Shown here in pieces: positions 55,294-64,000 of a stretch of 64,000 bases of DNA; the stretch's first letter is position 1; every line of letters begins with the position of its first letter. A program made the position numbers and the translations under genes. The DNA is from Sneathiella sp. P13V-1 (GTDB taxonomy: Bacteria; Pseudomonadota; Alphaproteobacteria; Sneathiellales; Sneathiellaceae), in contig NZ_WYEU01000002.1 of NCBI RefSeq assembly GCF_015143595.1, forward strand, positions 372,001 through 436,000, in the 5' to 3' direction. The notes under the pieces are model-generated. The model saw only the letters and a list, made by a program, of their open reading frames with translations, searched no databases and was not told the origin of the DNA.

Positions 55294-56070
55294 TCAGGGC
55301 TTGAGGATATCCAATTCGATAGGGCCGTTTATATCACCCTTGATGAACTGTTCAACATAAGGATTGCCAGAATCCTCAATCTGATCAGCAGGGCCTACCC
55401 AAACAACCGACCCTTTGTAAATAAGGGCAATGCGATCCGCAATTTTCTGCGCGCTTTCCATATCATGGGAAATGGTCAGAGTTGTCGCGCCCAAATGTTC
55501 GGTACAATCCCGAATGAGATTATCAATGACGTCCCCCATAATAGGGTCGAGGCCAGTGGTTGGTTCATCAAAGAAGATGATTTCAGGGCTTGTTGCAATG
55601 GCGCGAGCAAGGCCCACACGCTTTTGCATGCCGATGGACAAGGAAGCCGGGTTTTTATTTGCCATTTCAGGGCCAAGTCCAACCAGTGCCAGTTTTTCGA
55701 TGGCAATTTCCTTGGCTTCTTTGCGTTTCATACCCTGCGCCTGTATTAGCCCAAAGGCGACATTCTCCCAAACAGGTAAGCTGTCAAAAAGGGCAGCATA
55801 TTGAAACAACATTCCCGTGTTATTCAGTGTTTTTTCCCGGTCTTCTTTGGATAAGTCGAGAACCGATTGTCCATTGAGGTGGATTTCTCCACTTTCAGGA
55901 TGAAGAAGGCCCAGAATGCATTTCAGCATGACGGATTTTCCAGTGCCGGACCCACCGATGACGACGACCGACTCACCCTTCGCGATATCAAGGGAAAGGT
56001 CATTTAGAACGTGTTTATTTCCAAACGATTTGCAGACGTTCTGAAGGGATATCGCAGGTACTTCCGTCAT
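55294..56070 (-). CDS. mlaF: MlaF-type ABC transporter ATP-binding protein
   Basis: This 258-residue ATPase has Walker A GGSGTGKSVMLKC, the signature LSIGMQKRVGLARAIA and Walker B EIIFFDEPTTGLDP followed by the switch His (TISHDMES). The close match to the MlaF family, together with the adjacent MlaE permease, indicates phospholipid transport that maintains outer-membrane asymmetry. The MlaD, MlaC and MlaB genes are not in the window. Confidence 0.95.
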   Translation of the reverse strand: MTEVPAISLQNVCKSFGNKHVLNDLSLDIAKGESVVVIGGSGTGKSVMLKCILGLLHPESGEIHLNGQSVLDLSKEDREKTLNNTGMLFQYAALFDSLPVWENVAFGLIQAQGMKRKEAKEIAIEKLALVGLGPEMANKNPASLSIGMQKRVGLARAIATSPEIIFFDEPTTGLDPIMGDVIDNLIRDCTEHLGATTLTISHDMESAQKIADRIALIYKGSVVWVGPADQIEDSGNPYVEQFIKGDINGPIELDILKP

Positions 56071-56074
56071 TCAA

Positions 56075-56851
56075 TCAATCCAGCAGAAGAACGGTCAGGA
56101 AGTAGTCACTGACAAGGATCAGAATAAAGGAGGAGACAACCGCATTTGTTGTTGCGCGTCCAACTCCTTGCGCGCCACCAGTGGAATTAAATCCGTGGTA
56201 ACAACCCATCAAAGAGACAATAAACCCGAAGACGGATGCCTTGATCAGACCAGAAACAACATCACGGGTTTCAAGGAAATCAAAGGTATTTTTGATGTAG
56301 GAGCTGGGGTTAAAACCAAGAGATTCAGTTGCGACAAGATACCCACCGGACACACCGATAATATCCGCAACTAATACAAGGATGGGGAGGGTGATCATGC
56401 CTGCAAGCACGCGCGGCGCCACCAGATATTTGAACGGGTTTGTAGATAAAGTGACGAGTGCGTCAATCTGTTCGGTAACCCGCATGGTGCCAATTTCCGC
56501 AGCGATCGCCGCACCAACACGGCCGGCGACCATCAAACCGGATAGCACCGGTGCCAGCTCGCGTGTCAGACCAATGACCACAATGGTCGCCACAGCACTT
56601 TCTGCGTTAAAACGAGAGGAGCCCACATAAATCTGCAAGGCAAGCACCATGCCCGTAAACAGGGCGGTCATTCCGACAACCGGCAAAGAGAAATAGCCGA
56701 TCTGCATCAACTGGCGAAGGAAAATTCTAAGATAAAATGGAGGGAGGAAGATGTGGCGGACTGTTTGAACGGTAAACAGGCTTAAGTGACCGACTGCGGT
56801 CATAAATTTAAGTGCAACCCGTCCGATTGCGGCAAGAAAATTCCATTCCAT
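56075..56851 (-). CDS. mlaE: MlaE-type ABC transporter permease
   Basis: This 258-residue inner-membrane protein has five to six transmembrane segments. Family segments are QLMQIGYFSLPVVGMTALFTGMVLALQ, GLTRELAPVLSGLMVAGRVGAAIAAEIGTMRVTEQIDAL and FGFIVSLMGCYHGFNSTGGAQGVGRATT. The start at 56851 avoids overlap with alr; an ATG at 56887 is also in frame. It pairs with mlaF 4 bases downstream. Confidence 0.95.
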   Translation of the reverse strand: MEWNFLAAIGRVALKFMTAVGHLSLFTVQTVRHIFLPPFYLRIFLRQLMQIGYFSLPVVGMTALFTGMVLALQIYVGSSRFNAESAVATIVVIGLTRELAPVLSGLMVAGRVGAAIAAEIGTMRVTEQIDALVTLSTNPFKYLVAPRVLAGMITLPILVLVADIIGVSGGYLVATESLGFNPSSYIKNTFDFLETRDVVSGLIKASVFGFIVSLMGCYHGFNSTGGAQGVGRATTNAVVSSFILILVSDYFLTVLLLD

Positions 56852-56864
56852 AACTCTGCCCCGT

Positions 56865-57974
56865 TTACTCCCCGCCGACATAGTCACGGTAATATCTATG
56901 CCCTAAAGACGTCAGGATCTCGTAAGGAATGGTTCCGGATTTTTCCGCAACTTCCTCCAAGGTGATCCCGTCACCGATCAATGTCACATACTCCCCCGCA
57001 CGGCTTTTTTCTTCTGGTATCGCCGTCATATTGACAGTCAGCATATCCATGGATATGCGCCCCACAATCGGTGCCCGCGCGCCATCAATGCCAACTTCAG
57101 CAATTCCACCAAGGTTACGTGGATACCCGTCGGCATACCCAATGGCAATCTTGGCAATCCGTTCTTTGCCTTGCGTTATGTAGGTCGAACCGTATCCAAC
57201 GGTTGTACCTTTGTCAAGCGTATCAACTTGTAAGATTTTTCCTTTTAATTCAATGACATCGGACATTGGATTGTCTTTGTCAGGTGTCGGGTTTGCCCCA
57301 TAGAGAGCCACGCCGGGGCGCAGTAGATCAAAGTGGTAATCCTGTCCTAAGAAAATCCCGCTGGAATTTGCGAAAGATATGGGCAGATTTTGAAGATTTT
57401 CAGGCAGTTGAGACCGAAGTTCCTGTAACTTGTTTCTTTGGATGTAGTTCATCGGGTTTTGAGCTTCATCGGCGCAGGCCAGATGGCTCATCACATATAG
57501 AATTTCTATATGATCCCAATAGGTTACATCATGAAGTGCTTCTAAGTCACTTGCCACAAAACCTAGTCGGCTGATACCTGTGTCTATATGCAGCAGAGCA
57601 GGGAGCTTAAGGCCTTTGCTTTTTGCAAAGCCGTTCCATTTTTTAAGTGATTGAAGATCACCGATTACTGGGATCAGGCTATTTTCGGTATAAGTATCTG
57701 CAGAACCCAATAACCCGTTTAAGATAAAAATCTGCGCTTGGGGTAGTTTGTGTCGAAGTTTGATCCCTTCCTCGGGTAAGGCGACAAAAAAGGTGCGACA
57801 TCCCTTATTCCACAGAGCAGGGCCAATTCGGTCGGCGCCCAGACCGTAAGCGTTGGCTTTCACAACAGCAGCGCATTCTGCTTTTGGGGCCTGAGAGTTC
57901 AGGATCTCATAGTTTTGGACAAGCGCATCCAGATCAATGCGCAATATACCTCCGGCAAGATCCTCTGACCTCAT
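56865..57974 (-). CDS. alr: alanine racemase
   Basis: This 369-residue PLP enzyme makes D-alanine for peptidoglycan. The PLP lysine is in AAVVKANAYGLGADRI, the catalytic Tyr in TVGYGSTYIT, and HIDTGISRLGF and YADGYPRNLGG are conserved. The length is normal. It overlaps the end of dnaB by 4 bases (ATGA), a pair found together in many alphaproteobacteria. Confidence 0.97.
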   Translation of the reverse strand: MRSEDLAGGILRIDLDALVQNYEILNSQAPKAECAAVVKANAYGLGADRIGPALWNKGCRTFFVALPEEGIKLRHKLPQAQIFILNGLLGSADTYTENSLIPVIGDLQSLKKWNGFAKSKGLKLPALLHIDTGISRLGFVASDLEALHDVTYWDHIEILYVMSHLACADEAQNPMNYIQRNKLQELRSQLPENLQNLPISFANSSGIFLGQDYHFDLLRPGVALYGANPTPDKDNPMSDVIELKGKILQVDTLDKGTTVGYGSTYITQGKERIAKIAIGYADGYPRNLGGIAEVGIDGARAPIVGRISMDMLTVNMTAIPEEKSRAGEYVTLIGDGITLEEVAEKSGTIPYEILTSLGHRYYRDYVGGE

Positions 57975-59449
57975 TCATGATGCTCCGGCAAGTACTGATC
58001 CAACGCCAGATCACCAAAGCGCGTAAATTCGGACTGGAACTGCAAACGGACGTTACCAATGGGACCGTGACGCTGTTTGCCGATGATTACCTCCGCCATA
58101 TTGTGGACACGCGCCATTCGCTCCTGCCATTCAATATGTTCTGGGGTTCCTTCGGTTGGCTCTTTACGGCCTTCATAATATTCTTCGCGATACACGAACA
58201 TAACAACGTCGGCATCCTGCTCAATGGAACCGGATTCACGAAGGTCAGAAAGCTGCGGGCGTTTGTCATCGCGGCTTTCTACCTGACGGGAAAGCTGAGA
58301 AAGCGCGATGACCGGAATATCCAGCTCCTTAGCCACGGCTTTCAGGCCCTGTGTCACTTCAGAGATTTCCTGAACACGGCTATCGGTCCGGCCACTACCT
58401 TTCATCAATTGCAGATAGTCGACAACAATAAGGCCAAGACCATGACTTCTTTTTAGACGCCGGGCGCGGGTACGAAGTGCTGCGATTGAAATGGCCGGTG
58501 TATCGTCAATAAACAGCGGAAGTTCCGCCAGCATGGCGCTTTGGGGCACCAGACGATTGGCAAACTCATCATCTGTGAGATCGCCGCGGCGGAGCTTCTC
58601 AGAGCTGATCTCGGTAGCTTCGGCAAGAATACGACCGACAAGTTGTTCTGCTGACATTTCAAGTGAAAAGAAGGCAACTGCGGCACCTTCTTTTCCGTCA
58701 CTGTTTTTATGAGCTTTCGCCGCATTATAACAAATGTTGGTGGCAAGGGATGTCTTACCCATGGATGGGCGTCCCGCAAGGATCAGCAGGTCTGAATTGT
58801 GAAGGCCACCCAATTTGGCATCCATATCCCGAAGGCCTGTGGTGACACCTACCAGGTTGCCATCCCGCTGGAATGCCTCTTCGATGCTCTTTACTGCTTG
58901 GCTCACCGCGTTGCGAACAGGTGAGAGGCCGCCTTCATGGCTTCCTGTTTCAGCAAGGGCAAACAGTTGGCGTTCAGCATTTTCAATTTGCGTGGAAGAG
59001 GTTTCCGTCAATTCACTGTCATAGGCGGTGTTGACGATATCTTCTCCCAGATTGATCAATTCACGACGAAGTGCCAGATCATAAATGATGCGGCCGTAGT
59101 TTTCAGCATTGATAATTGTCGTCGCAGAAGCGGCCAGGCGGGCCAAATACTGCGCGCCGCCAATATCCGCCAAGGCTTCGTCCCGGTCGAAATAAGATTT
59201 AAGAGTGACTGGATCCGCAATTTCACCACGGTCAATCAGAATGGATACTGCCTCGTATATGCGGGCATGCACACCCTCAAAGAAATGTTCTGGTTTCAGA
59301 AAGGCATTGACCTTTGCGGCGGCTTCATTGTTGATCAGGATCGCGCCCAAAAGGTCTCGTTCAGCATCCAGATTATGGGGCATTGAACGATAGGCGGGCA
59401 GGTCTTCATTGCCTGTTTCCAGGTCGGTGGTCGGGACAGTATTTTCCAT
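57971..59449 (-). CDS. dnaB: replicative DNA helicase DnaB
   Basis: This 492-residue hexameric helicase unwinds DNA ahead of the replication fork. The N-terminal collar is PHNLDAERDLLGAILINNEA. The RecA-like motor has Walker A ILAGRPSMGKTSLATNI, Walker B LGLIVVDYLQLM, and the arginine-finger region LSDLRESGSIEQDADVVMFVYREEYY. The start at 59449 has GGGATC upstream; no intein is present. It lies downstream of rplI after a terminator. Confidence 0.98.
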   Translation of the reverse strand: MENTVPTTDLETGNEDLPAYRSMPHNLDAERDLLGAILINNEAAAKVNAFLKPEHFFEGVHARIYEAVSILIDRGEIADPVTLKSYFDRDEALADIGGAQYLARLAASATTIINAENYGRIIYDLALRRELINLGEDIVNTAYDSELTETSSTQIENAERQLFALAETGSHEGGLSPVRNAVSQAVKSIEEAFQRDGNLVGVTTGLRDMDAKLGGLHNSDLLILAGRPSMGKTSLATNICYNAAKAHKNSDGKEGAAVAFFSLEMSAEQLVGRILAEATEISSEKLRRGDLTDDEFANRLVPQSAMLAELPLFIDDTPAISIAALRTRARRLKRSHGLGLIVVDYLQLMKGSGRTDSRVQEISEVTQGLKAVAKELDIPVIALSQLSRQVESRDDKRPQLSDLRESGSIEQDADVVMFVYREEYYEGRKEPTEGTPEHIEWQERMARVHNMAEVIIGKQRHGPIGNVRLQFQSEFTRFGDLALDQYLPEHHE

Positions 59450-59617
59450 GATCCCAAGTTTATCAAATCTGATCCCACGCACCAGCGCATTTTAGGTTTT
59501 TCATCAGGCGAATTTAACTCACATGTTGTGGATAAATTTATTCACAGCCTGTGAATAAGGTGGATAACTGTCAAAAGGGCAGCATGTCTGCGGATTCAGT
59601 GGGAAAGAGGCGGGGAT

Positions 59618-59649
59618 AAAAAAATGGCGCCTGTTTCCAGACGCCATTT
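59618..59649 (-). terminator. rho-independent terminator after rplI
   Basis: On the minus strand AAATGGCG pairs with CGCCATTT, and the second arm runs into a stretch of seven T. Confidence 0.88.
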
Positions 59650-59673
59650 AATTTCTCAGAAAAGAAAGAGCGA

Positions 59674-60246
59674 TTATGCTTCTTCTTCTTCCTGATCAGC
59701 AGTTGATTCAAAAACATCAGCAACAGCTTCGTCACGTGCATCAAGAGCAGCTTCAGCAACAGCTTCAACAGACTCGCCACGTGCCTGAATTTCAGCTTCG
59801 TCTTGAGAACGGGCAATGTTGATAGTGATGTTGACGCTAACTTCTGGGTGCAGACGAACACGGACTTCGTGCAGTCCAAGAGTTTTCAGAACTTTGTCCA
59901 TGACGACCTGTTTACGGTCGATTGTTGTACCATTTTCAGAAACAACACGTGCAATGTCCTGTGTGCTCACTGAACCGTATAGTTGCTGGCTTTCACTAGC
60001 CGCACGGATCAGAACAAACACTTCACCGTCCAGACGTTCTGCAACAGAAGCTGCGTCGTCTTTACGTTTCAGGTTGTCAGCTTCAAGCTGAGCGCGTTTG
60101 TTTTCAAACACTTCAAGGTTTGCTTTGTTGGCACGAAGGGCTTTACCTTGTGGCAACAAGAAGTTACGAGCGTAGCCGTTCTTTACAGAAACGACATCAC
60201 CCATTTGGCCGAGTTTCTCAACACGCTCCAACAGAATGATTTCCAT
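59674..60246 (-). CDS. rplI: 50S ribosomal protein L9
   Basis: This 190-residue protein has the L9 N-domain motif [33 protein letters not shown], the long connecting helix and a C-terminal domain. It exceeds the roughly 150 residues of E. coli L9 because of an acidic tail rich in Ala/Glu (about residues 150-190), which is usual in this class. Its start overlaps the stop of the DUF2232 gene in TAATG, indicating coupling. Confidence 0.98.
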   Translation of the reverse strand: MEIILLERVEKLGQMGDVVSVKNGYARNFLLPQGKALRANKANLEVFENKRAQLEADNLKRKDDAASVAERLDGEVFVLIRAASESQQLYGSVSTQDIARVVSENGTTIDRKQVVMDKVLKTLGLHEVRVRLHPEVSVNITINIARSQDEAEIQARGESVEAVAEAALDARDEAVADVFESTADQEEEEA

Positions 60247-61199
60247 TAGTCTTTCTCCTGATTGGGGGACACCAATTGGCGACCTCTAAATCCAACCCAA
60301 CTATCGACCAACCCCAGTGCAGTAATCACTAGTGCCGGCCAGATCATTAAAATCACAATTATATACACCACAGCCAATAACGGGCCTCTAAAGGTCCACG
60401 CCATTGATACCCTGTGAATGACAGCCATCCCCTGTACGAAGAAGGCAAATCCCAAAATCAGTGCCACGGCACCTAAAAACGGTTTGGCGATCCCTCCGAT
60501 AACTCCGATCGCTAAAACCGCTATCCAGACGATGGAAGCCCAATTGGGCAGTGCAAAGCCGGACAACTCAGGTGTGGGGCGTAAGTTTTTATTGAAACGT
60601 ACCAGCAATCCTTGTGCAAGGCTGCCGGCGGCCATAAAAACAAGACCCCAGAAAAGACCAAAAAACTGAGGTACAAACCAAACCAGTTCTTCAGCTTTTA
60701 TGTTTGTGTTCACATTACCCTGTTTGGCGAGTTGTTCGAAGGCAAAGTCAAATCTCTTCACCATATCTGCTCTCAACTCATCTTCCGTGTACATTAAAAC
60801 CAATGCAGCACATGAAAGGGCAATACTGATAATGGTCCAGCTCACCATCAGGTTCGACGCTGGGTACCAGGATATCTGACCTTGATCCTCTCTCCACAAA
60901 AGAGCCTGTCTGGTTAAAATAACCACAGGCAATCCACAGACGAGGGCGTAGATCAGGCCAAATAGCGGATCCAGAATAACGCCGCTTACAATTGACACTG
61001 TAAGGACCGTTACGATACTGCCAACAATTCCCCAACCTAATCCGGAGAGAAAGAGGGGAACCACCGACAGAATAAGCAAGCCGATAACCTGAATAGGATT
61101 GGCATTCACACCCTGTCCGGCATTCTCAGAGAGTGCAAAGAACAGAAATGTAAAACACACCAAACCCAGAACGAAATTGATCACCAGATTCTTGCTCAT
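60246..61199 (-). CDS. DUF2232 family membrane protein
   Basis: This 317-residue protein has about eight transmembrane segments ([40 protein letters not shown] and so on) and a middle soluble loop. Proteins of the DUF2232 (YybS-like) family are commonly encoded between rpsR and rplI in alphaproteobacteria, as here. No function is established. The ATG at 61199 is preferred over an upstream TTG. Confidence 0.9.
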   Translation of the reverse strand: MSKNLVINFVLGLVCFTFLFFALSENAGQGVNANPIQVIGLLILSVVPLFLSGLGWGIVGSIVTVLTVSIVSGVILDPLFGLIYALVCGLPVVILTRQALLWREDQGQISWYPASNLMVSWTIISIALSCAALVLMYTEDELRADMVKRFDFAFEQLAKQGNVNTNIKAEELVWFVPQFFGLFWGLVFMAAGSLAQGLLVRFNKNLRPTPELSGFALPNWASIVWIAVLAIGVIGGIAKPFLGAVALILGFAFFVQGMAVIHRVSMAWTFRGPLLAVVYIIVILMIWPALVITALGLVDSWVGFRGRQLVSPNQEKD

Positions 61200-61244
61200 A
61201 GGACCTGCCAAGGGGCAGGGCAGTTTCCTGCCCTTAGGTGCAAC

Positions 61245-61478
61245 TTACTTTACGACAAACGGCAGCAACGCAAGGTTGCGGGAACGTTTGATTGCTTTAG
61301 CCAGTTCGCGCTGTTTCTTTGCAGATACAGCAGTGATACGGCTTGGCATGATTTTTCCGCGTTCGGAAACAAAGCGCTGTAGAAGTTTGACATCTTTATA
61401 GTCAATCTTTGGTGCACCTTCTCCGGAGAAAGGACATGTTTTACGGCGACGGAAAAAAGGACGACGTGTATTAGACAT
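61245..61478 (-). CDS. rpsR: 30S ribosomal protein S18
   Basis: This 77-residue protein has the S18 signature [44 protein letters not shown] short N-terminal [19 protein letters not shown] precedes it, with a single Cys and not the zinc-binding set. It overlaps the rpsF stop by one base. S18 binds S6 in the 30S platform. Confidence 0.98.
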   Translation of the reverse strand: MSNTRRPFFRRRKTCPFSGEGAPKIDYKDVKLLQRFVSERGKIMPSRITAVSAKKQRELAKAIKRSRNLALLPFVVK

Positions 61479-61903
61479 TATTCTTCTCCTTCAACGGCTT
61501 CAGTAGTTTCGTCTTCGGATTTAGAAGTCTCAACTTTGTCTTCTTCACCTTCTTCACGGTCGCGACGACCACCGGAACGACCTTTGCTCTGCAGCATTAC
61601 AGAATCGCCTTCTTCCAGCTCTTCTACGCGAATGGTCATGTAACGCAGGATGTCTTCGTTCAGGTGAAGATTACGTTCCATTTCTTTCACGGCTGGAATT
61701 GGGGCATCGATGTTCATAAGAACATAGTGACCCTTACGGTTCTTTTTAACTTTGTAGGCAAGGTTGCGCAGGCCCCAGTTTTCGACCTTTGCGACTGTTC
61801 CGCCACCTTCAGTAATGAAGGCTGACATTTGTTCTGTCAGTGCTTCCACCTGTTGAGTGGAAATGTCCTGACGTGCAATATAAACTGTCTCGTATAGAGG
61901 CAT
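61478..61903 (-). CDS. rpsF: 30S ribosomal protein S6
   Basis: This 141-residue protein has the S6 core [49 protein letters not shown] and [17 protein letters not shown], followed by a charged acidic tail. AAGGAGC lies upstream of the ATG at 61903; an upstream frame to 61963 is not used. It heads the rpsF-rpsR-DUF2232-rplI operon. Confidence 0.98.
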   Translation of the reverse strand: MPLYETVYIARQDISTQQVEALTEQMSAFITEGGGTVAKVENWGLRNLAYKVKKNRKGHYVLMNIDAPIPAVKEMERNLHLNEDILRYMTIRVEELEEGDSVMLQSKGRSGGRRDREEGEEDKVETSKSEDETTEAVEGEE

Positions 61904-61968
61904 ATGTAAAAGCTCCTTATGGCTAATAAATGTTTGGAGTTGGAAAAATAACCAACCGATCAAACTAA

Positions 61969-62005
61969 GCCGGCCTCCGCCGGCAAGGAGTTATCGAGGC
62001 CGCGG
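61969..62005 (-). promoter_or_regulatory. structured leader of rpsF (possible S6:S18 autoregulatory RNA)
   Basis: The rpsF leader has a GCCGGC/GCCGGC hairpin with a four-base loop (61969-61984). An alternative stem is GGCCTC/GAGGCC. Competing GC-rich stems close to the start of rpsF fit the S6:S18 leader seen in many bacteria, but the conserved core is not proven here. Confidence 0.35.
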
Positions 62006-62033
62006 ACTATACATATTTCCTGAAGTTAATCAA
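62006..62033 (-). promoter_or_regulatory. promoter of the rpsF operon
   Basis: On the minus strand TTGATT, a 16-base spacer and TATAGT. It leaves a leader of about 95 bases before rpsF and lies back-to-back with the fabD promoter. Confidence 0.65.
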
Positions 62034-62039
62034 GTGGGC

Positions 62040-62067
62040 TTGACAGGAAAAACTGACGTAATATGAC
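62040..62067 (+). promoter_or_regulatory. promoter of fabD-fabG
   Basis: TTGACA (62040-62045), a 16-base spacer and TATGAC (62062-62067), about 32 bases before the -1 region of the fabD start at 62106. Confidence 0.65.
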
Positions 62068-62105
62068 TGTCAGGTCAATTTAACTATGATTGGACCCAAA
62101 ATATA

Positions 62106-63053
62106 ATGAAACGCGCATTCGTTTTCCCGGGACAGGGTAGCCAGGCAGTTGGTATGGGCAAGGAACTTGCCGATGCCTTTCCAGCAGCACGAGAAGTATT
62201 TGAAGAAATTGATGACGCCCTCGGTCAAAAGCTGACCAGCCTGATGTTCGAAGGGCCAATTGAGGATCTCACCCTAACAGAAAACACACAGCCCGCCTTG
62301 ATGGGTACGAGTGTCGCTGTCGCCCGCGTTTTGGAAAGCGAAGGGAATTTCAAACTTGCCGATATAGCTGATTTTGTGGCGGGCCACTCTCTGGGTGAAT
62401 ATTCTGCGCTGACAGCAGTTGGTGCGTTGTCCGTGTCTGATGCGGCGCGGCTGTTGAAAGCACGTGGCCAAGCCATGCAGCAGGCGGTTCCTGTGGGTGA
62501 AGGCGCGATGGCCGCATTGTTGGGCATGGATATTGATCCCGTTGAAGAACTTGTAAGAGAAGCAACAGAAGCCGGTGAAGGTGTTGTGGTCGCAGCAAAT
62601 GATAATGCTGTTGGTCAGGTGGTTCTTTCTGGTGATAAAGATGCCGTTGCCCGTGCAATTGAACTCGCCAAAGAAAAAGGTGTTCGCAAAGCAATGATGC
62701 TGCCTGTTAGCGCACCATTCCATTGCCCACTGATGCAGCCGGCCGCGGATCGTATGGCGGAAGAACTTGCCAAGGTGACAATTACACCGCCGTCATTGCC
62801 TGTTGTGGCAAATGTGACAGCTTCTCAAGTCAGTGATCCAGAGACTATCCGCAAACAACTTGTTGAGCAGGTTACTGGTCGCGTGCGCTGGCGCGAGTCT
62901 GTTCTTTATATGGGGGAGCAAGGCGTAGAGCAGCTGGTTGAACTCGGTACAGGCAAGGTTCTGACCCAGATGGTTCGCCGAATTAATAAAGATATGAACG
63001 GGACCGCAATTCAGGGTCCAGCAGATATTGAGGCTTTCCTGGGCTCGCTCTAA
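62106..63053 (+). CDS. fabD: malonyl-CoA:ACP transacylase
   Basis: This 315-residue enzyme loads malonate onto ACP for fatty-acid synthesis. The substrate motif is AFVFPGQGSQAVGMGKEL, the catalytic Ser is in VAGHSLGEYSAL, and the His is in MLPVSAPFHCPLMQPA. The length is normal. It is followed by fabG, the standard fabD-fabG-acpP order, and acpP probably lies beyond the right edge. Confidence 0.98.
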   Translation: MKRAFVFPGQGSQAVGMGKELADAFPAAREVFEEIDDALGQKLTSLMFEGPIEDLTLTENTQPALMGTSVAVARVLESEGNFKLADIADFVAGHSLGEYSALTAVGALSVSDAARLLKARGQAMQQAVPVGEGAMAALLGMDIDPVEELVREATEAGEGVVVAANDNAVGQVVLSGDKDAVARAIELAKEKGVRKAMMLPVSAPFHCPLMQPAADRMAEELAKVTITPPSLPVVANVTASQVSDPETIRKQLVEQVTGRVRWRESVLYMGEQGVEQLVELGTGKVLTQMVRRINKDMNGTAIQGPADIEAFLGSL

Positions 63054-63089
63054 GGCGGGACAAGGAACGATACAGAACAGGAGAGTGAA

Positions 63090-63827
63090 ATGTTTGATTT
63101 AACTGGTAAGTGCGCACTTGTAACAGGTGCTTCTGGCGGTCTTGGTGCTCAGATCGCAAAAGACCTGCATGACGCAGGTGCCACTGTTGCTTTGTCAGGT
63201 ACTCGTGAAGCAGTGCTTCAGGAAGTTGCCAAGGAAATTGGGGAGCGTGTTCATGTAGTTCCCTGCAACTTGTCTGATATGGAAGCTGTTGATGGCCTTA
63301 TCAAAGCAGCCGAAGAAGCAATGGGACAAGTTGACATTCTTGTGAATAATGCTGGTCTGACACGTGATGGCCTTGCCATGCGCATGAAAGATGAAGATTG
63401 GGATTCCGTTCTCAATGTTAATCTGAAGGCCGCGTTCAAACTGTCTAAAAATTGCCTGCGTGGCATGATGAAGCGTCGGTCAGGTCGGATCATTGGTATC
63501 ACATCCATCGTGGGTGTAACCGGTAATCCCGGCCAGATGAACTATGCAGCCTCCAAAGCCGGTATGATCGGTATGTCTAAATCACTGGCGCAGGAAGTGG
63601 CTGGTCGCGGCATCACTGTAAACTGTGTGGCACCAGGGTTTATTAAAACTGCCATGACAGATGAATTGTCCGATGACCAGAAAGAAAACCTGCTGGGCAA
63701 CGTGCCTGCTGGACGCCTAGGAGACCCTAAAGATATCTCCGCTGCCGTTCTATATTTGGCCTCTGATGAAGCCGCTTATGTGACGGGTCAGACCCTGCAT
63801 GTAAACGGTGGTATGGCCATGATTTAA
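63090..63827 (+). CDS. fabG: 3-oxoacyl-ACP reductase
   Basis: This 245-residue SDR enzyme reduces 3-oxoacyl-ACP with NADPH. The cofactor motif is CALVTGASGGLGAQIAKDL, with NNAGLTRDGLAMRMKDEDWD, the catalytic YAASKAGMIGMSKSLAQE and the C-terminal GQTLHVNGGMAMI. It starts 36 bases after fabD with AGGAGAGTGAA. The remaining 170 bases to the window end have no complete gene. Confidence 0.98.
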   Translation: MFDLTGKCALVTGASGGLGAQIAKDLHDAGATVALSGTREAVLQEVAKEIGERVHVVPCNLSDMEAVDGLIKAAEEAMGQVDILVNNAGLTRDGLAMRMKDEDWDSVLNVNLKAAFKLSKNCLRGMMKRRSGRIIGITSIVGVTGNPGQMNYAASKAGMIGMSKSLAQEVAGRGITVNCVAPGFIKTAMTDELSDDQKENLLGNVPAGRLGDPKDISAAVLYLASDEAAYVTGQTLHVNGGMAMI

Positions 63828-64000
63828 TTATTGTCGTGGCCTTGTTTCTAACATAATTTGCACATAACTAGCGTGCAGTTCCCGGATCGTAACAGCTTTG
63901 CTTTGCAATGCGGATAAAGTGTGATAGGAACGCCACGATATTTTTACCGTCGGTTGCCGCTTGTATTATTTCGGCCCCGGGGGTATTGAAGAAGTTGAAG

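Overview
The window is chromosomal DNA from an alphaproteobacterium of moderate GC content. Several gene neighbourhoods are typical of that class: fabH-ihfA-merR, aminotransferase-hom-glpX-recJ, rpsF-rpsR-DUF2232-rplI-dnaB-alr, mlaEF-radA-cvpA-purF, and guaB/guaA separated by an RsmB-like methyltransferase. A class I PHA synthase (phaC), heme A synthase (ctaA) and Mla-type lipid transport genes fit a free-living aerobic Gram-negative, possibly marine. I cannot name a genus from the sequence alone. There are no rRNA operons, insertion sequences, prophage or CRISPR arrays.

Layout. 1-1.8 kb: the end of fabH, then ihfA, a MerR regulator and tRNA-Pro(GGG). 1.9-7 kb is accessory: an AT-rich orphan lipoprotein, a TetR regulator, ctaA, and a three-gene minus-strand operon around a CsgG/HfaB-family outer-membrane secretion channel. 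7-16 kb is mixed metabolism: a GLOD5-like VOC protein, O-acetylhomoserine sulfhydrylase, a CoA-binding protein, an ECHDC3-like crotonase, a thioesterase, rplM-rpsI, an iodotyrosine-deiodinase-like flavoprotein, a CAT-like acetyltransferase, a LysE exporter and a GNAT enzyme. 16-26.3 kb: argC, a gamma carbonic anhydrase, phaC, an OmpA-like lipoprotein, then the aminotransferase-hom-glpX-recJ block. 26.4-37.4 kb: two identical tRNA-Glu genes, a PAS histidine kinase, a two-module pentapeptide-repeat protein, PilZ and membrane proteins, an EamA transporter, ACR3, an AlkZ/YcaQ-like glycosylase, an AT-rich orphan membrane protein and tRNA-Gln. 37.6-49.1 kb: ppx/gppA-rlmE, guaB, RsmB-like, TPR, guaA, then YfgM-like TPR-bamB-der. 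49.1-62 kb is a long minus-strand run ending at rpsF. 62-64 kb: fabD-fabG, running toward a fatty-acid cluster beyond the right edge.

The most unusual element is the CsgG-centred operon (5219-6942). It codes for a small secreted protein, a CsgG-type lipoprotein channel and another small secreted protein, an arrangement recalling hfaA-hfaB-hfaD of Caulobacter holdfast anchoring. The Shine-Dalgarno of its first gene can be fully paired by a CCTCCT/AGGAGG hairpin. Similar inverted repeats enclose the ribosome-binding site and start of two other genes (TetR at 3361, unknown at 50935). The guaA-to-TPR gap holds two short genes (55 and 58 codons) and a possible small RNA unit.
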